DNA of 64,000 nucleotides from Paguma larvata (GCA_030068075.1 CM057830.1:26754247-26818246), one strand, 5' to 3'. Counted from the first letter of the stretch, positions 37,380 through 48,956 are shown. Notes: generated from the letters alone by a model not told the origin. Translations and numbers: made by a program.

Positions 37380-38895
37380 GGTCATCATCTACCTGGAGAA
37401 ACCCAGACTCTTGAAAACCACTTTGTTCTAAAATCTCCTAACGCGGATTTCTATCCCAGAAGTGTTTTCCTGAGGTTGGAGGCAAGCACACCCCCCGAAA
37501 ATCTAACGCAGCACAAGGAAATGTTAAAATCCCTTCTGTAAAAGCAACACTGTTTGCAGAGTTTGAAGAGCTCGGCAACAAACCCCAGCTACCAACAGCT
37601 GCTTGTTCAAACATATGCTTTGTCATGGTCAGCTTCTAATTGTATTCATAATGATGTAATAGCTTTAATAATCCTACCTTCCATGCCAGCTGTTTTTCCT
37701 GTCACTCCATCATGCCAATAAGTTGGCTGCTGTAACAAATCAAGATAGTGCAAAACAGCATCTTTCTCCTGATTCTGTCATCTTCCTGAAAGCATTCTAT
37801 TACTGCCGACTGCTGGGAACCAGAAAGTCTATTTGAATTCCAACAGCTCCCCTTTCGCATGATTCAAGTTAGGTTAGGTGGGCATGCCTAACATGATTCT
37901 CTCAGTCATTTATTATGCAGCTGCCACAACGTCGGTGTGGTAACCACTCTGACTATCTGATACGTCAGTCGAACAAAACCTACACCTCGGAGCAAACACA
38001 TGAGCCAGAGCAGCGTTCTGCATTTAACGAGCATTCTTCCTGCCTAAAAAAACAGGGGATCTGCAAATCTCTTTCAGGATCTACTCGGTCCTCTGTACAG
38101 ATGCAAAGCCCTTGGATTAAATTCTTTCCCTAACTATACGAAGAGGAGAGCTCCTCTTGCCACACGGCGTATTATTCACAGTAGCGTTCGGCTGATTTTC
38201 GCTGATCTTCACAGCCTTTTAAGGGGAAAAACTCTCTTTTCTGATTGTACTTTTTGAAATAAGGACGCTATGGGCTCAGCTCCACGTCTCTGCTTTACCA
38301 CAAAATAGAGCATGCACTTTCTCAAATGCAATCTGCCCCTGTGATTCTAGGGAGAAAATTTTTCTAATAAGAGGCGTTTTTCTAGAGAATATTTATTTTG
38401 CATAGTGGAGACATTTAAACTGCTTCTATTTGTTTCTCCCAAGAGTGGACTTTACACTTAATATTCCGACTTACGAAAATGGCTTTCTTTAGAAAGAAAT
38501 TAAATTAGCTGAAGCTCTCACATAACTTATTTACAAAGTAAGTAAGTGTCATTTCAGGAGAATGCAGTTTGTGATTTAAAGATACCTAGGCATGAATCGG
38601 TAGTTTCTTTAATTAAAATTAATACTGTACGGATGATGGCAATTGTATTTAAAAGTTCTAAGCATGCCTTTCTTGGTAGATTAATATGAATAGTTTGAAA
38701 TGACAAAAGAGAAAAATTTAAGTGTTTTCCTGAGAAAAATAAAGGGGGGGATTGATGAAATCTTCCCCTTTCAATCACCTAGCAGACATTCAGTGCTTAA
38801 CAAAACTCATCCCCTAACCCCACAAAAAAGTATAAGCAATAGTTCACTTAGCATGTGTGAGATATATGCCAATGTCACTGTTCCCTAAAGGATGC

Positions 38896-38898
<3 letters not shown>

Positions 38899-38933
<35 letters not shown>

Positions 38934-38939
38934 ACACAT
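38899..38939. repeat. (TG)16 microsatellite with a TACACACA end
   Basis: 41 bp of unbroken purine-pyrimidine alternation: about 16 TG units, then TACACACA. Long and uninterrupted, so likely length-polymorphic. Confidence 0.95.
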
Positions 38940-39289
38940 TTGAGCTATTCTAACTCCATTTTATATTTTATGTAACACACACCAATCAACCCTACATATC
39001 GAGACATACATAATAGCCGGTAGCTTAGAGTTTAGAATGTTTGATTTATTAATGCCAAAGAAATTGAGCCCCTGTGAACCCACCAAAATTTCTTTAAAAT
39101 AATATACACATCGGTCCGTGACAACTGTGAAAATACTGGCTTACAATTACAGTTCTTTTAGAAAAAAAATCACTTTTGCGGTTAGCATATCTATCTTAGC
39201 GGTTCTGAACAGCATAAATAAAAATCATGTGGTTTTGTTTCTGCCCTTAGCTTCCACTCACCTCTCCAGCTTCAACTCTTGCCTTCACA

Positions 39290-39540
39290 CTTTGTTCCAG
39301 CTACAGACAACTTCCTTTTGTTCCTCTAAACCACTATGCTCCTTCTGTCTCGGATACTGCTTGTTCTGTTTCCCCTGTCCATAAGCTCCCCTCAATCCTC
39401 CATCCAATCTTCACTTATCAGCTTGAAACGTAATTTGCTATGTGAGGCATTTTTCATCCCCTAGATAAAATTATGTTCCCCTGCTATGCAATTTCATAGC
39501 ACCTTGTACTTCGTCTTCATCATAATAATGGCAAAAGCTT
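39290..39540 (+). repeat. L2 fragment
   Basis: L2-like 3' region order: 'ctatgctccttctgtctcgg', 'tgttctgtttcccctg', 'atcttcacttatcagcttga', 'catagcaccttgtacttcgt'. Diverged, limits approximate. Confidence 0.5.
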
Positions 39541-39584
39541 ATACAACAGAGGGTGGTAGGCTCTGTTCTCACATACACAACAGA

Positions 39585-39669
39585 AACATGTATGTATGTG
39601 TGTGTATATATACATACACGCATGCATACACATACATGTATACAATATGGATATGTATACCATATGGAT
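39585..39669. repeat. Compound TATG/TG/TA/CATA tract with quasi-palindrome
   Basis: A run from ATGTATGTATGTG units through TATATATA to CATACACATACATG, so the two sides are roughly reverse complements and could form a hairpin. Followed by 'atatggatatgtatacc' units. Confidence 0.85.
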
Positions 39670-39884
39670 ACTCTCATTCATTCCTCAAACTGAACCCATG
39701 AAGATGAGAGCTTTATATTCATTTATATGAGAGACAACTGAAGCTCTGAAAAGTTGATAGCTTGGCTATAGTCACATGACTTTAATTTTCTGTACTTCCT
39801 GGTATAGTATTAGTTCTTGAGACTGGACAGCACATGTCTCGTTCATTCTGAAATGCTAACGCACAGGATGCTCTTTGGAAACTG

Positions 39885-40015
39885 TATTCCATTCATCACT
39901 CATCCAGTAGAACCTGCTTCGGGCACCGCACTGCACTAAGCACTGGTCCTATGGAGAAGATCAAAACCGATATGGATCCTATTTTCATGGAGCTTATGCC
40001 TAAGAGCAAGGTCTC
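39885..40015 (+). repeat. Ancient mammalian repeat, 5' part, class unassigned
   Basis: 'ggcaccgcactgcactaagc', 'actggtcctatggagaagat' and 'tttcatggagcttatgccta' match the start of the repeat family that is best represented at 43198-45860. Confidence 0.4.
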
Positions 40016-40564
40016 TAAACTTAGGGTCCAAGGGTCTACGGATACAATTAAAACGTCTGTTAACTTGGATGAAAGACATATTACATATTCATTTTCATCG
40101 GACTTTAACCTAAATGTAGCATTATTTTCATGTATGTCCATAGGCTGTAAACATAGGAACATTAGCAATACCTATAATTTTGGCTCCCAAGTATGATCAC
40201 TAATTTTCATATCATTTTACAGATGTCGTATATATCCTGCAATTTTTTTTGTGCATTCATCCTTTGTAATTATGGTTACTGTTAAGTCTACCACTATACT
40301 GTTTTATTTAATGTGTCCATAAGGATGTACAGTATTATTTAACTTTTAAAATGTTTAGAACACTTTTGATTCAACTGGCTTCTGTTATCATCTTTACTAT
40401 TTTATTTTGTATGTTGAAATATACTTCAGATAGGCTCTGCCACCCGTCAAAGGCCTTAAGGTGTTAGGGCTTTAGGCTTCAGCAGGTGTCGAAGGGGTCC
40501 ATGCTACAAGATCTGGCCGAGAGGATTGGAGAACACAGCACAATACTCACTATCATGGTCTCCA

Positions 40565-41000
40565 AAGTTTGAAAACCTGGGTGCAAAATGCTGATCCATG
40601 ACTTAACACTTATGTGTTACAGGGCAAGTTACTTATGCTCAGTTTACTCTTCTGTCAAATCAGAATAATTATTGCTCTTAGGCTTTCTTGCTATGAGGTT
40701 TCCGTGAAATACTTTGTACAATGCCTGACATCTTTTTTTTTTTTTAAGGTTTATTTATTTTTTGAAAGAGAAAGAGAGACAGAACGCAAGTAAGGGAGGG
40801 ACAGGGAGAGAGGGAGATGCAGAATCCGAAGCAGGCTCTAGGCTCTGAGCTGTCAGCACAGAGCCCTATGAGGGGCTCAAACTCACAAACTGTGAGACGA
40901 TGACCTGAGCCGAGGTCGTCCCCTTAACCAACTGAGTCCCCTAGGTGCCCCGCCTGACATCTTTTGAACTTTTAATGGCTGTTAGATATTATTAGTGGGA
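40565..41000 (+). repeat. MIR SINE, split by a CAN-SINE
   Basis: 40565-40736 carries 'gggcaagttacttatgctca', 'cttctgtcaaatcagaataa' and 'gtacaatgcctgacatc'. The MIR tail resumes at about 40952-41000 ('gaacttttaatggctgttag'). The SINE at 40737 separates the halves. Confidence 0.7.
40737..40951 (-). mobile_element. CAN-SINE, antisense, inside a MIR
   Basis: T-rich tail left, GA-rich block, 'gtgccccg' head at right. Exact 14-bp TSD gcctgacatctttt at 40723-40736 and 40952-40965, itself part of the MIR. Confidence 0.96.
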
Positions 41001-41044
41001 GGGACAGATATGAAATTATGACAAATAAAAACATGAGAGATACA

Positions 41045-41735
41045 AAAGGATTTACAAAGACTTTAAGAATAGGAATTCAAACTCTTACACATTACCAAAG
41101 GAAATGTGGAACTGTAAAAACCCCTTTCAAACACAGTTTGGCAGTTTCTTAAAAAGGTGAACACATACATACTTTAAAAGCCATCCTTTCTATTCTGACA
41201 GAAATGAAAACAGATGTCCATTAAAAAGAGTTCTATATAGACTTTCGAAAGACTGTATTTGTAATGGCCGCAACTGTAAACAACCCACATTTTCATCATG
41301 TGAAGAGGTGAAGAAAACTGAAGTACAGCTATGCAACCTAATACTACTTTGCCATGGCAAGGCAGGGTCTACTGGTAAGTGCACCAGCATGAGTGAAGCG
41401 CAGAACAATTATGCTAATTCAAAGAATCTGAACAAACGCAGCATACCATAAGATTTCACTGATACAACTATAGAAAATACAATGAACCCGTAGTGACAAT
41501 GAGCAGATTAGTGGCTGCCTAGTGAAGGAAGGGATGAGGGACAGGCAGGAGAAGTTACAAAGAGTCGTGATGAAACTTCTGAGATAATTGTTATGTCCAC
41601 TAAGTTGCCTGTGGTGATGTTTCATGGAGCTTAGAGGTATCAACACATATCAAGGTGCAGATTTTAAATATGTATGGTTTATTAAGTAATGATTATACTT
41701 GGAAAACTGTTTAAGAACCTTAGTAGACCTTAGAT
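41045..41735 (+). mobile_element. Ancient L1M 3' region
   Basis: Sense L1M order: 'cagtttggcagtttcttaaa', 'ggtgaacacatacat', 'caacccacattttcat', 'gcagattagtggctgcctag', 'cctgtggtgatgtttcatgg'. Highly diverged with no intact frame. Confidence 0.65.
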
Positions 41736-41739
41736 CATT

Positions 41740-42495
41740 CATATTAATTTAATTAAAAAGTTATATACTATCATCACTTTCTTAACAATCTACAAACTCC
41801 ATAATAAAATATGTATGCTCTAAATAATTCTATCAGCCACATATAATAATCTTGAGCAGCCCAGAAAAATAATTTTCCTTATCATCTACAATTTATAGCT
41901 CTTCAGGCCATCATTGAACAACCTGGAAACCGATTTTTTTCCTGTGACAAAGAAGAATTTGTCCTATTTACATGCACGATTTTATTTACCGTAAGCATAT
42001 AAGCTAGTAAAATAAATAAACTATTAGGCTGATTACAAAACAGTAAGCTGCATAAAATCTAAGGTACGAATCAAGATCACCTTGTTGCTATCTAATTCTA
42101 GCTTACAAAAAACCTTCAAATAAAGTTCCTTTGTTAAGTAATGATTACTTATCACAGGACTGTATTTTATAAGTTATCCACATTTTATAACAAAGGATAT
42201 CATGTCAAATTCTGAGTATTCTGAGAGGAAGGTGAGTGAGGGAAACCCAATGGCATCTATGCGACAACAGGACTGAAACAATAAAAACCGTTCCCTCATT
42301 AAATGCTCTTATGTGCTGTGCTAAAAGTGTTGAGGTGGTAAAAAAAATTTAGCCAGATCACTGAACTTTTGAAATTTATTACCGCAGAGAAGTTATAGTT
42401 GGATTAATGAAAAGGAGAAAAACTTATTTTCATAATTTGAATCTAATACTGTCTCCGTTCCCAGTCTAGATTACACAGAAGCTACTAAGGTGTTC
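41740..42495. other. AT-rich unique sequence
   Basis: No gene or nameable repeat. Confidence 0.45.
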
Positions 42496-42497
42496 AA

Positions 42498-42521
42498 CAC
42501 ACACACACACACACACACACA
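42498..42521. repeat. (CA)12 microsatellite
   Basis: Pure CA dinucleotide tract. Confidence 0.95.
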
Positions 42522-42539
42522 AACGAGAACAAGTCACTG

Positions 42540-43190
42540 TCTCAAATCCAAATCTCTACAGTGGCTTCTCACGATCTTCAGAACAAAATCCCTCATTGCA
42601 CCCTGTAAGACACTAGGTAATATGCCCCTCCAACTTCTTTCTCCTGTCTTCTCCCATGCCGCTCTGTACACTTTTCCTTCTTTTTCTCTAATCACACTGA
42701 TTGGCTTTTTTTGGCTTCAAACAATGCAAACTTATTCTCACCTTGGGATATTTTCATTAGCTGATCCTTTGGAGACATTCTAAGGCTCGCTCTTCTTTAG
42801 CCAGACCTGTGTTCAATGTCACCTCAGCAGAAACCCCTCTCTAAACTTTTCTAAATTAAGACTCCTTGAGCATAATTCTTCTCTTTTTCTTGGCTTTGCT
42901 TCACTTTTCAAAAAATTTTTGTTTTAATGTTTATTTTTGAGAGAGAGAGAAAGACAGACGACAGACCATGAACAGGGAAGGGACAGAGAGAGACAGAGAC
43001 ACAGAATCTGAAGCAGGCTCCAGGCTCTGAGCTGACAGCACAGAGCCGGACAGAGGGCTCAAACTCAATAGTCTTGAGATCATGACCTGAGCGGAAGTGT
43101 GTTGCTTAACCGACTGAGACACCCAGGCTCCCCCTAACTTGCTTCACTTTTATGTACAGCACTTAAATTACCATTTGGCCACAAATTATT
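42540..43190 (+). repeat. L2 fragment, split by a CAN-SINE
   Basis: 'cttctcccatgccgctctgt', 'aatgtcacctcagcagaaac' and 'ctttgcttcacttttatgta' follow the L2 3' consensus. The SINE at 42909 interrupts it, and L2 sequence resumes at 43139. Confidence 0.65.
42909..43138 (-). mobile_element. CAN-SINE, antisense, inside an L2
   Basis: Complete antisense SINE with an exact 13-bp TSD ttgcttcactttt at 42896-42908 and 43139-43151. Confidence 0.96.
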
Positions 43191-43248
43191 GATTTCAATA
43201 ATTCACTGAAACATTAATTAAGCACCTACTTTATTCTAGACTCTTTTT

Positions 43249-43463
43249 CCTTTCATTTTTTAAATGTTTACTTATTTCGAGAGTGTGCCCTGGTGCATGA
43301 GCAGGGGAAAGGCAGGGAGAAAGTGGGGGGCAGAGAATCCCAGGCAGCTTCCACACTGTCAGTGCAGAGCCTGACACGAATCTCGATCCCAAGAATCATC
43401 AGATCATGACCTGAGCTGAAAGCAAGAGTTGTATGCTACACCTACTGAGCCACCTAGGTGCCC
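43249..43463 (-). mobile_element. CAN-SINE, antisense
   Basis: Antisense SINE with 'gagccacctaggtgcccc' at its right end. Imperfect TSD, ctagactcttttt (43236-43248) and ctagacatttttc (43464-43476). Confidence 0.93.
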
Positions 43464-44724
43464 CTAGACATTTTTCTGGGGGCCGGTAATACTTCTATCT
43501 TTATAATACCTATTTTTGTGGAAAAGATAGGTACTGGACAAATAACCGAAAGTATGACCCAAAAAAAGGGGGGTGAGAGCTACAGCATAAACTTAACATT
43601 TTTATAGAAGCATATGATGCAGGAACAAATTTTATCAAAGAAAATTCTCCTTGAACAAGGAGCCAAAGGATTTGTGGTAATTACATGGGTGAAGGGATAA
43701 AGGTAAAGAGGACTAGAGGAAGAGGCAACAAGGCAGGAAATCATTCAAAAATGAAAAATGTCCACTATGACAATAATATGGTAAATGAAAAAGAGATTGA
43801 AGTATGATGAATGAGATGAAGGTCTAAAGATAGGCAGGGATTAGATTATGAGGGATTCCTTGTCAGCAATGTTAAAGATCCTGGAATTTTTCCTAAAGAC
43901 ATTGGAAAACCAGTGAAAGGAATTAAGTGAGTTAGTTACATTAATTGAATTAATAATTAATTTACATTGATAATCAGATTATAGGTCAAATATCCCAACC
44001 TGAATGTACTGGGGAAAAGAGATTAAAGTGAGATGGCGAATAATTCTTGAGTTACATACCTTGTTAAGAGGCAATTTCAGTGCATCAGGTGAGATGATTT
44101 AACTCAAGAGCTAGCAGAAGGGACAGAAGCAATGAGATTCCAGAGTCGTTTAAAAGGGAGAACTGATAGAACATAGTGACTGATTGGAAACTGGGAAGCA
44201 TTCAGGGACATAAAGGAATACACATTTACTCCCACATTGTCAACTTGAGTAACTGAGTGAACGGTGGCAGTATTTTCTGGAAAAGCCAGGTTGATGATGG
44301 CTTGAGTATTGTTTCTGTTGAGTTTGGGATTCTTAGGAGACATTCAAGCAAAGACATAAAGGAGGACACACCTAGATGATAGGGACTGAACTTCAGAAAA
44401 TGTAAACGTTTGAGATTTTCCAGCATTTGATGGTACATAAAGTCATACATTTGAAAAACTAATTTGGAGATGGAATGAGCCAGGAAAAGAGACAAGAGCC
44501 TAGGATGGCACCCTTAAGAACTTACCAATTAATGACTGGATGAAAAACAAAGGCTACCAGGATAATAAGAAGGAACGTTCAGAGACAAAGGGAAAAACCC
44601 AACAACAAAGAGAGTGTGGAATTCTGAAAGTTAAGATGGCAGAGAGCTGAAAGAAATAAACAATTGTCACCTTTGTCAAATATGACTGTGAGATGAAGAT
44701 GACACCTAAAAAGTTCTGGGTTTA

Positions 44725-45180
44725 CTTCCACACCCTGGGTATTATAAATAATGCCGCAGGCACCAAAGGGGTGCTCGTAACTTTTTTTAATTAGTGTTTT
44801 CATTTTCTTTGGGTAAATACCCAGTAGTGGAATTACTGGATTGTATGGTATTCCTATTTTTTTGAGGACACTCCATACTGTTTTCCATAGTATTTTTATC
44901 AATTTATATTTTCACCAACAGGATGGGAGGGTTCCCTTTTCTCATCTTCTGCAACATTTGTGATTTCTTATCCTTTTGATACTAGCCATTTTGATGATTG
45001 TGAGGTGGTATCTCACTGTGGTTTTGATTTGCATTTCCCTGATGATTAGTGGTGCTAAACATCTTTCACGTGTCTGGCGGCCATGTGTAGGTCTTCTTTG
45101 GAAAAATGACTATTCAATTCCTTTGCCTATGTTTTAATTGAATTATTTTTTTTGGTGTTGAGTTGTATAAGTTCTTTCTC
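44725..45180 (-). mobile_element. L1 5' segment, inverted (twin-primed half)
   Basis: Antisense L1 ORF2 C-terminus. The minus-strand translation includes KILWKTVWSVLKKIGIPYNP and LLGIYPKK, followed by a degenerate end. It directly abuts the sense L1 3' UTR starting near 45181, so the two halves form one insertion with a 5' inversion. The left TSD copy is agttctgggttta at 44712-44724. Confidence 0.88.
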
Positions 45181-45669
45181 TATATATTTATATACATGTA
45201 CACATGCACACACACACAATGAAATATTAGCCATAAAAAAAATGATGAGATCCTGACATTTGTGACAAGGATGGACCTAGAGGTTATTAGGCTAAATGAA
45301 ATAAGTGAGACAGAGAAAGGCAGATACCATATTATTTCATGTATATGGGTAATCTAAGAAACCAAATGAACCCACACAGCAACAGACTCAGACAACAGAG
45401 AATGAACTGCAGGTTGTCAGAGCGAAGGGGGTAGGAGATGGGCAAAAGAGATGAAGGGAATTAAGAGACTCAAACTTCTAGTTATAAAATCATTAAGTCA
45501 TAGAGATGAAAAGTCCAGCTGATAAAATACAGTTAATAAGACTGTAATAATATTGTATGGTGAATATATTTTTCACAGTGAGCACTGAGTAATATACAGA
45601 ATTGTCAAATCATTGGTATGCCTGAAACGAACATGATATCTTTAGTTCATTAAAAAATTTTTAAAAAGT
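45181..45669 (+). mobile_element. L1 3' segment (twin-primed half)
   Basis: Sense L1 from a TATATA/CACA stretch and 'aatgaaatattagccataaa' through 'gacaaggatggacctagagg' and the 3' UTR ('gagcactgagtaatatacag') to an A/T-rich end. Right TSD copy agttctgaggtta at 45670-45682. About 40 bp of L1 appear to be missing between the two halves. Confidence 0.88.
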
Positions 45670-46059
45670 AGTTCTGAGGTTAACAACATAAAGAATATGG
45701 TGAGCTGAAGACGAAAAATTTCAGGGGAGTAAAGGTAGAAGGCAAGTTAGCAGAGATTGAAGACTAAGTGAGCCAATATAGGAAGATAGCTAAAGGAGAC
45801 CGTGCAGACAAGATCTTTGTTTTTAATATGAGGGGTTAATTTTTCCGAACATACAAAGCTTGTCATATTAAATATAACTAATAGTCTAGACAATTTTCAA
45901 AACTTTAAGCAGCCACATGTCTAATAATGCTATCAGGTAGAGAAGAACAGATGTAATATTTTCTTGCTTTTTTCTTACCCTTACTTTCTCCCACATACAT
46001 TTCCTTCCACACTCCTTGGAGCTGGTATATCCCAGCCTCTCTATCTGTGTGTTCTACCA

Positions 46060-46760
46060 GTTACTGAAAGAGATGCATTAAAATATCCAATATGATTCTT
46101 GCTTTACCTAGGTCTCCACGTAGCTGTCAATTTTGCTTTACCTACTTTGAAATTCTAATATTAGGTGCAACCAAATTCTATATTCCTATATATTCCTATT
46201 GATTTGACCCACTTTACCATTATGAAACGTCCTTTATCTCTCAAAATATTTCTTGCCTGAAGGTCCTCACTGTTTGATATTAATATAGCCATATCAATAT
46301 TCTTTCGGCTTGTGTATTCGGGAATCCTACAACCTATTTATGTTGCCATAAGTAAGGTGATTTTCTTCTGAACACAGGGTTATGTTCCGTCAGTACAGAA
46401 ATTTTTGTCTTTTAACAAAAGTGTTGAACATGCACTCTAGCATCCGGTTATTTTCTCTTTTTTTCCATTTCTCTACCTCTTTTTTTCTATTGTTAATTCT
46501 TAAATTTCTACACATGGCAGATTCCACACAATTCACTGCTACTTGAAACAAGCAGTTGTGTTTTTACTTACTCATTTTTAAAAACCGTTATTAGAGTTTA
46601 TTCATTCTTGCCTGTTTGTTTTTTTCTTTTCAGAGTAAGTTTACTTGAGCCAGCAGAACGTCCCTTAGAATCTACACTGGTATAGAAGGTACGGGTAATT
46701 AATGATCTCAGCTTTTGAGTGACTGAGACCATCTTTATTTTGCCTTCATTTTTTATACCT
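46060..46760 (-). mobile_element. Ancient L1M internal fragment, antisense
   Basis: Matches the internal antisense L1M landmarks seen again in the larger element downstream: 'gatattaatatagccatatc', 'agcagaacgtcccttagaat', 'tttattttgccttcattttt'. Diverged. Confidence 0.55.
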
Positions 46761-46764
46761 TTCT

Positions 46765-47095
46765 ATTTCTAATGACTGTTGATTCACGTACACTTTCAAG
46801 AAATCATACAAAAAATGCTCTGTACTCTTCACCCAGTTTTCCCCAATGGAACCATCTTGCATACCTACAGTACAACATCACAAACAAGAAATTGTCAGTG
46901 AGACCATCTTATTCAGATTTAATCAGTTTTATAGGCAGTTCGCCTTCTCTCTCTTCTCCCTCCATGTGTGTTTTGTTCAAAGATACGTTATCATGTGGGC
47001 ATTTCATGTAACCACCACCACCGTGAAGATACAAAGCAATTCCATCACAAGAACCCTTCATGCTACACTTTTATTGTCATAGTCACCACTGTGCT
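46765..47095 (-). mobile_element. L1M 3' UTR fragment, antisense
   Basis: 'cacccagttttccccaatgg', 'cctacagtacaacatcacaa', 'ttattcagatttaatcagtt', 'gtaaccaccaccaccgtgaa'. This is the same L1M 3' region that starts again at 47849, so it is a separate element. Confidence 0.7.
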
Positions 47096-47104
47096 AAATT
47101 TGAG

Positions 47105-47845
47105 GCTTCCAAAGAAATTAGAGAAGAAAAAAAAGATAACATAAATCCAAAGGAAGAAAAAGTAAGGAAATAATAAAGGGCAGAAATAAATGATACCGAA
47201 AACCAAAGAAATGGAGATAATCAACATAAGGTAATTCTTTGAAAAAAATTAAATTTATAAACTACTAGCAAAAGTGACAGTACAAAGAGAAGATATGAAA
47301 CTTCAGTAACCATCAGTAACAAATGGAACAGGAGAGGTCACTGTAGATCACAAAGCCATTAAGAAGGAGACTAAGAGAATAGTAAGAATGGTTTTAGGCT
47401 CATAAATGCCACAACTTAAAAGAAATGAAATAATTCCTTAAAAACCAGAAGCTATCAAAATTCAACCAAAATGAAAGAGGCAACATGAAGAGTCCTGTGG
47501 ACATTAAAAGAACTGAAGGCATAATCTAAAAGCCACGGGGCAGGTTATCTTGAGGCCCAGATGATCTTACTGCAGACATGTACGAAATATTTATAGAATT
47601 AACAACAAATTTACACTCTTCAAGAAAACAAGAGAAGAATCACTCTCAAACTAATTTTACTAGGCCAATACTACCTTAACATGTAAAACTAGAAAAAGAT
47701 AGGAAAAACAAGAAAGCTACAGACTAATATCCCTCACAAATATAGATAGATGCAAATTTCTTAACAAATGCTAGCAAATAGAATTCAGCACTATACAAAA
47801 CAATTATTTACCATTATCAGTGAAATAATTATGAATTCATAAGAA
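47105..47845 (+). mobile_element. L1 ORF2 fragment (reverse transcriptase region), sense
   Basis: Sense ORF2 remnant. 'gctacagactaatatccctc' corresponds to the conserved YRPISL-type start of the RT domain, followed by 'acaaatgctagcaaatagaa'. Frames are broken throughout. Confidence 0.7.
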
Positions 47846-47941
47846 GTTACCAAGATAATTCAGAGAGGTTCCTGTATCCATTACACAGTTTCCTCTTAGA
47901 GTTACTTCTTAAATATAGTACAATTTCAAAACCAGGATGTG

Positions 47942-48760
47942 TGCCCGGAGTCCAGCTCCAGCAAGTCCAGGAGTCCCTGAAGGATGAACGGTGTCGGCAC
48001 GATGAACGACTCGAGAGAGCTGCTTGGTTCCTGGAACCAGCAGACAACCCTGCTTTGCTGGTCTCAGTATCTTTATTAATACGCAGTGAGTTACATTACA
48101 TCAGTGAACATTACTTTTTCTTAGAAGATAGTTAAAGAAAGGAGATAGTGTATATAATGTCAATTTCCCAGACTTTGAAGGAGAGTCTTGTCTTAGCTGT
48201 TTTTTCTGTTTCTAAGCTAATGAACACACACTGTTTTTGCCAAGAAGAAAGCAGGGTTGTTATTGTAACCTTGAGCAAGCAGGTGGCACAAACATTGCTG
48301 CCTTAAGACCTATGTTAATTGTTAATGGGGGAAGGGTAACTTACTTGGTAGAGACATAATTGTCTAATGCCTGCCTAAGTTCCTTTGCTTATGAGTGAGT
48401 GAATTTATACAATAGGGGCCTAACGTTTACATAAGTTACACCAATTTTTAGCCAGCTCATAACTGTTATCAATTTGTGTAACCTATCCCCAAGAGGCAAC
48501 TTTGAGGTTACTTGTAGCCAGGTTACTCTCATTCAGATGTTATCCATCAAGGCATAGCACTCCAGGTCCCTTTTTTGATATGCCATAAAACAAAAGAGCA
48601 TTACATCTCTTGAGGCCAACCAGAGCAGTTCAAGAAGTCCAGGCCTGAAAGGTTATTAGAAGGAGATAGTATTGGGTGCCAGTTGGTCGGCAGGAGACTT
48701 TGCAACATCTGCCTTTTCCACACCTTTTCTCAACCTGTGAGCCCATGATGGCTCCCAAGA
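47942..48760 (-). mobile_element. Solo LTR, class II (betaretrovirus-like) ERV, antisense
   Basis: An 819-bp insertion in the L1M with an exact 6-bp TSD gatgtg (47936-47941 and 48761-48766). Joining the flanks restores L1M sequence. On the minus strand it starts TCTTGGGAGCC (one change from the TGTTGGGAGCC end typical of class II LTRs) and ends CTCCGGGCA. A TATA-like element lies at 48402-48410 and an AATAAA signal at about 48071-48077, both for the minus strand. No viral genes are present on either side, so the provirus was lost by LTR-LTR recombination. Family name uncertain. Confidence 0.85.
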
Positions 48761-48956
48761 GATGTGAACATTGGTACAAAGTGTATGTGTAGATCTGTCA
48801 TTTTAATATGTGTGTTGATTTGTCTAACACCACTGCAATCCAGATACAAAATGTCAATTATCACAAATACCTTCCACCCACTATTCCTTTCTGGCCACAC
48901 CCATGCCCTCTCCACAAAAATCTCTAACTTTTGGCAATCATTAAATTGTTTTCCAT

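Larger units (their letters stand above)
34910..38895. other. Repeat-free block with conserved-element-like segments
   Basis: About 4 kb without a recognisable transposon. 35260-35520 and 37620-37860 are dense in TAAT/ATTA cores, E-boxes (CAGCTG) and TGTCA/TGACA motifs, resembling developmental enhancers. A splice-acceptor-like site with a short open frame is at 36950. I have no alignment, so conservation is inferred from motif density only. Confidence 0.4.
43198..45860 (+). repeat. Ancient mammalian repeat, long copy, class unassigned
   Basis: Starts 'attaattaagcacctacttt', runs through 'cattggaaaaccagtgaaag', 'gagtttgggattcttaggag', 'gcctaggatggcacccttaa' and 'caattgtcacctttgtcaaa', and resumes after an L1 with 'cagagattgaagactaagtg'. 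It is the longest of several copies in the window. It is the host for a SINE (43249-43463) and for the inverted L1 (44725-45669). I recall this family as mammalian-wide but cannot name it with confidence. Confidence 0.45.

Noticed and set aside
44579..44902. 107-codon minus-strand frame as a gene
   Set aside because: It is the inverted L1 ORF2 C-terminal segment with flanking sequence.
46765..47845. Second twin-primed L1 (antisense 3' UTR followed by sense ORF2)
   Set aside because: The sense part ends near the RT domain while the antisense part is 3' UTR, leaving more than 2 kb of L1 missing. Two separate old insertions are more likely.
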